A stretch of 17,157 bases of DNA from an uncultured Oscillospiraceae bacterium (GTDB taxonomy: Bacteria > Bacillota > Clostridia > Oscillospirales > Oscillospiraceae): assembly GCA_934572465.1 (NCBI GenBank), contig CAKTLG010000033.1, positions 1 to 17,157 of the forward strand. The letters run 5' to 3'. This document shows positions 15,841-17,157 of the stretch, one piece after another. Position numbers and translations under genes: made by a program. The notes beneath the pieces were generated by a model. That model made no database searches. It had not been told where the DNA came from and worked only from the letters and a program-made list of their open reading frames with translations. How positions within the stretch are numbered: the first letter of the stretch is position 1; every line of letters begins with the position of its first letter.

Positions 15841-17157
15841 TTACGCTGCTTGAACTGCATCATGCAGTATCCGAACCACAGAGATCATCGCAGGCAAATT
15901 GATGCCGAAAATCTCATTCAAATCGTAGTTATTGAACGGTTCCGTATTGACCATATCTGCAAGCTCGACATCGCCATTTTCTCTGACATAGTTGATGATT
16001 GTACGCACAAATTCCTGCTGCTGAGAGTTCAGCAGGTTTCCGCTGAGATATTCACCGAATTTCACATTGACGGCTTCCTGACTTAGACCTATCAAGCTGC
16101 GGACAAATGCCGCCAAATTTCCGATATCGGTTGCCTCATCGTATTCTGCTTTTGTTCCAAGCTCATGCCACAAAATATGTTCAAGCTCCGCCAGGTCAGC
16201 ATTGGTGATAGGCTCCAGATTATGAATCTTCTTGATTACAGCACTATCAAGATGCTCTGCCAGATAGTCAATGACCTTCTCACGGTATGTCCGAATATCG
16301 ATTATGGTATCTTCAGGCTGATATTCGGCTTCATCCACTTCATCGGCGATATCAATATCAAACGTCTTATGGTGGCCACCAAGGAACTGCATCAAATCCC
16401 GCAAAGAAGAACGATACTTCTCTAAATCCCGAACAGTGGCAGTAGTCCAGAAATCCTCACTCATCACAGCTTTCAGCTCCGAAGCTTTTTTAAGGACTTG
16501 GGGAACGGATGCCTTTTCGGTCAGCAGATACTGTGCGATCAGGCGGATGTTCTTCACATGCTCAGAAACACTTTTAACACCGGTACCGGACATCAAAGCC
16601 TTTTCAATGTGATACATTCGCACATCAAAAGCAACGCTCAAATGATCTCCGTTCAAACCGCTATCAAGCAACGGAGAAATATGAACTTTAGCCTCTTTGA
16701 CCATGACAGGTGAAAGTGATACCCAAGTGTCGAGGTTGTAATACTTGTCCACATACTGCATTGCCTCGCGCACTTGGATGCGGTTGCTGTGCGACTTGAT
16801 TTTCACAACCATGCCATGTAGTTCTGTCTTGATTTGGTCATAGTAGGCATGGAACCATTCATCCTCCTGATACTCCAGCTTCTGTAATGCAAACAGCATA
16901 TCGAGGCGAATCTGGAACAGCCGCTGCGATAGGGTGAGCATCTCCTTGCCATCTTTCCCGTCGGGGTGTTCTCCGAAATATTCAAAGTTGCCGCAATAGT
17001 CGAATATCTGGAATCCGCTCTTGTCCTTTCCAGGGCCATAAATCTCCTCGCACAATCTGGTCCCGCGGCCGATCATCTGAACAAACTTGATCTTAGACCG
17101 CACCTTTTTGAAAAACACCAGATTCAGGACGGCAGGAACATCAACGCCGGTGTCCAG
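15841..17157 (-). CDS. hsdR: type I restriction endonuclease subunit R, C-terminal part
   Basis: The frame is open to the window end (a GTG at 17118 is internal), giving the last 438 residues. The first residues contain helicase motif V (LDTGVDVPAVLNL) and motif VI (QMIGRGTRL) of the SF2 DEAD/DEAH translocase, so the N-terminal nuclease domain and motifs I-IV lie beyond the window. What follows is the long helical C-terminal region of EcoEI-type HsdR, which contacts the methylase core. The intact protein would translocate DNA with ATP and cut far from the recognition site when bound to HsdM and HsdS. Neither partner gene is in view; they would be expected upstream, past 17,157. The stop TAA is at 15841-15843. 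AT-rich codon use fits horizontal transfer. Confidence 0.9.
   Translation of the reverse strand: MDTGVDVPAVLNLVFFKKVRSKIKFVQMIGRGTRLCEEIYGPGKDKSGFQIFDYCGNFEYFGEHPDGKDGKEMLTLSQRLFQIRLDMLFALQKLEYQEDEWFHAYYDQIKTELHGMVVKIKSHSNRIQVREAMQYVDKYYNLDTWVSLSPVMVKEAKVHISPLLDSGLNGDHLSVAFDVRMYHIEKALMSGTGVKSVSEHVKNIRLIAQYLLTEKASVPQVLKKASELKAVMSEDFWTTATVRDLEKYRSSLRDLMQFLGGHHKTFDIDIADEVDEAEYQPEDTIIDIRTYREKVIDYLAEHLDSAVIKKIHNLEPITNADLAELEHILWHELGTKAEYDEATDIGNLAAFVRSLIGLSQEAVNVKFGEYLSGNLLNSQQQEFVRTIINYVRENGDVELADMVNTEPFNNYDLNEIFGINLPAMISVVRILHDAVQAA

Overview
The window is a high-GC chromosome segment (roughly 60% G+C by eye up to about 14.66 kb). It most likely comes from an anaerobic, spore-forming member of the Clostridia, with Oscillospiraceae-type gut bacteria as the best guess. 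Grounds for this are Na+-pumping decarboxylase genes beside a 2-hydroxyacyl-CoA dehydratase, a pyruvate phosphate dikinase, a holB-ricT pair, an alpha/beta-type SASP gene, and consensus sigma-A promoters with strong Shine-Dalgarno sites. The taxonomy is inference; there is no rRNA gene.

Layout. 1-2703 (+): the end of a 2-hydroxyacyl-CoA dehydratase subunit (probably HgdB), then a separately promoted operon gcdD-gcdC-gcdB for the delta, biotin-carrier and membrane beta subunits of a Na+-translocating decarboxylase, closed by a bidirectional terminator. Together these fit glutamate fermentation through 2-hydroxyglutaryl-CoA, glutaconyl-CoA and crotonyl-CoA, with the decarboxylation step charging a Na+ gradient. 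2717-6516 (-): holB and ricT (overlapping by 4 nt), an unrecognised 186-residue protein, and a Cof-type HAD phosphatase with its own promoter. 6517-6974: a divergent intergenic region holding the holB promoter, a structured terminator-like leader, a 19-codon ORF and the ppdK promoter. 6975-11440 (+): ppdK, an ATC-hydrolase-like gene and a NagD-like HAD phosphatase, each with its own promoter. 11452-14291 (-): an orphan UgpC/MsmX-type sugar ABC ATPase, a small membrane protein and a TIGR04255-family protein. 14490 onwards (+): an alpha/beta SASP gene whose 3' end is cut off.

At about 14,661 the SASP reading frame leaves the family sequence and base composition falls abruptly to AT-rich. From there to the window end lies foreign-looking DNA on the minus strand: the C-terminal part of a type I restriction HsdR subunit followed by a DUF3644 gene. 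I read this as the edge of a defence island inserted into, or recombined with, the SASP gene. A chimeric assembly join is the main alternative.

The most interesting points are the SASP/island junction, the two-hairpin leader plus micro-ORF upstream of ppdK, the hsdR-DUF3644 pair, the arginine/glycine-rich tail on RicT, and a long perfect inverted repeat inside the promoter of the ABC ATPase. I saw no tRNA, rRNA, CRISPR array, transposase gene or replication origin.
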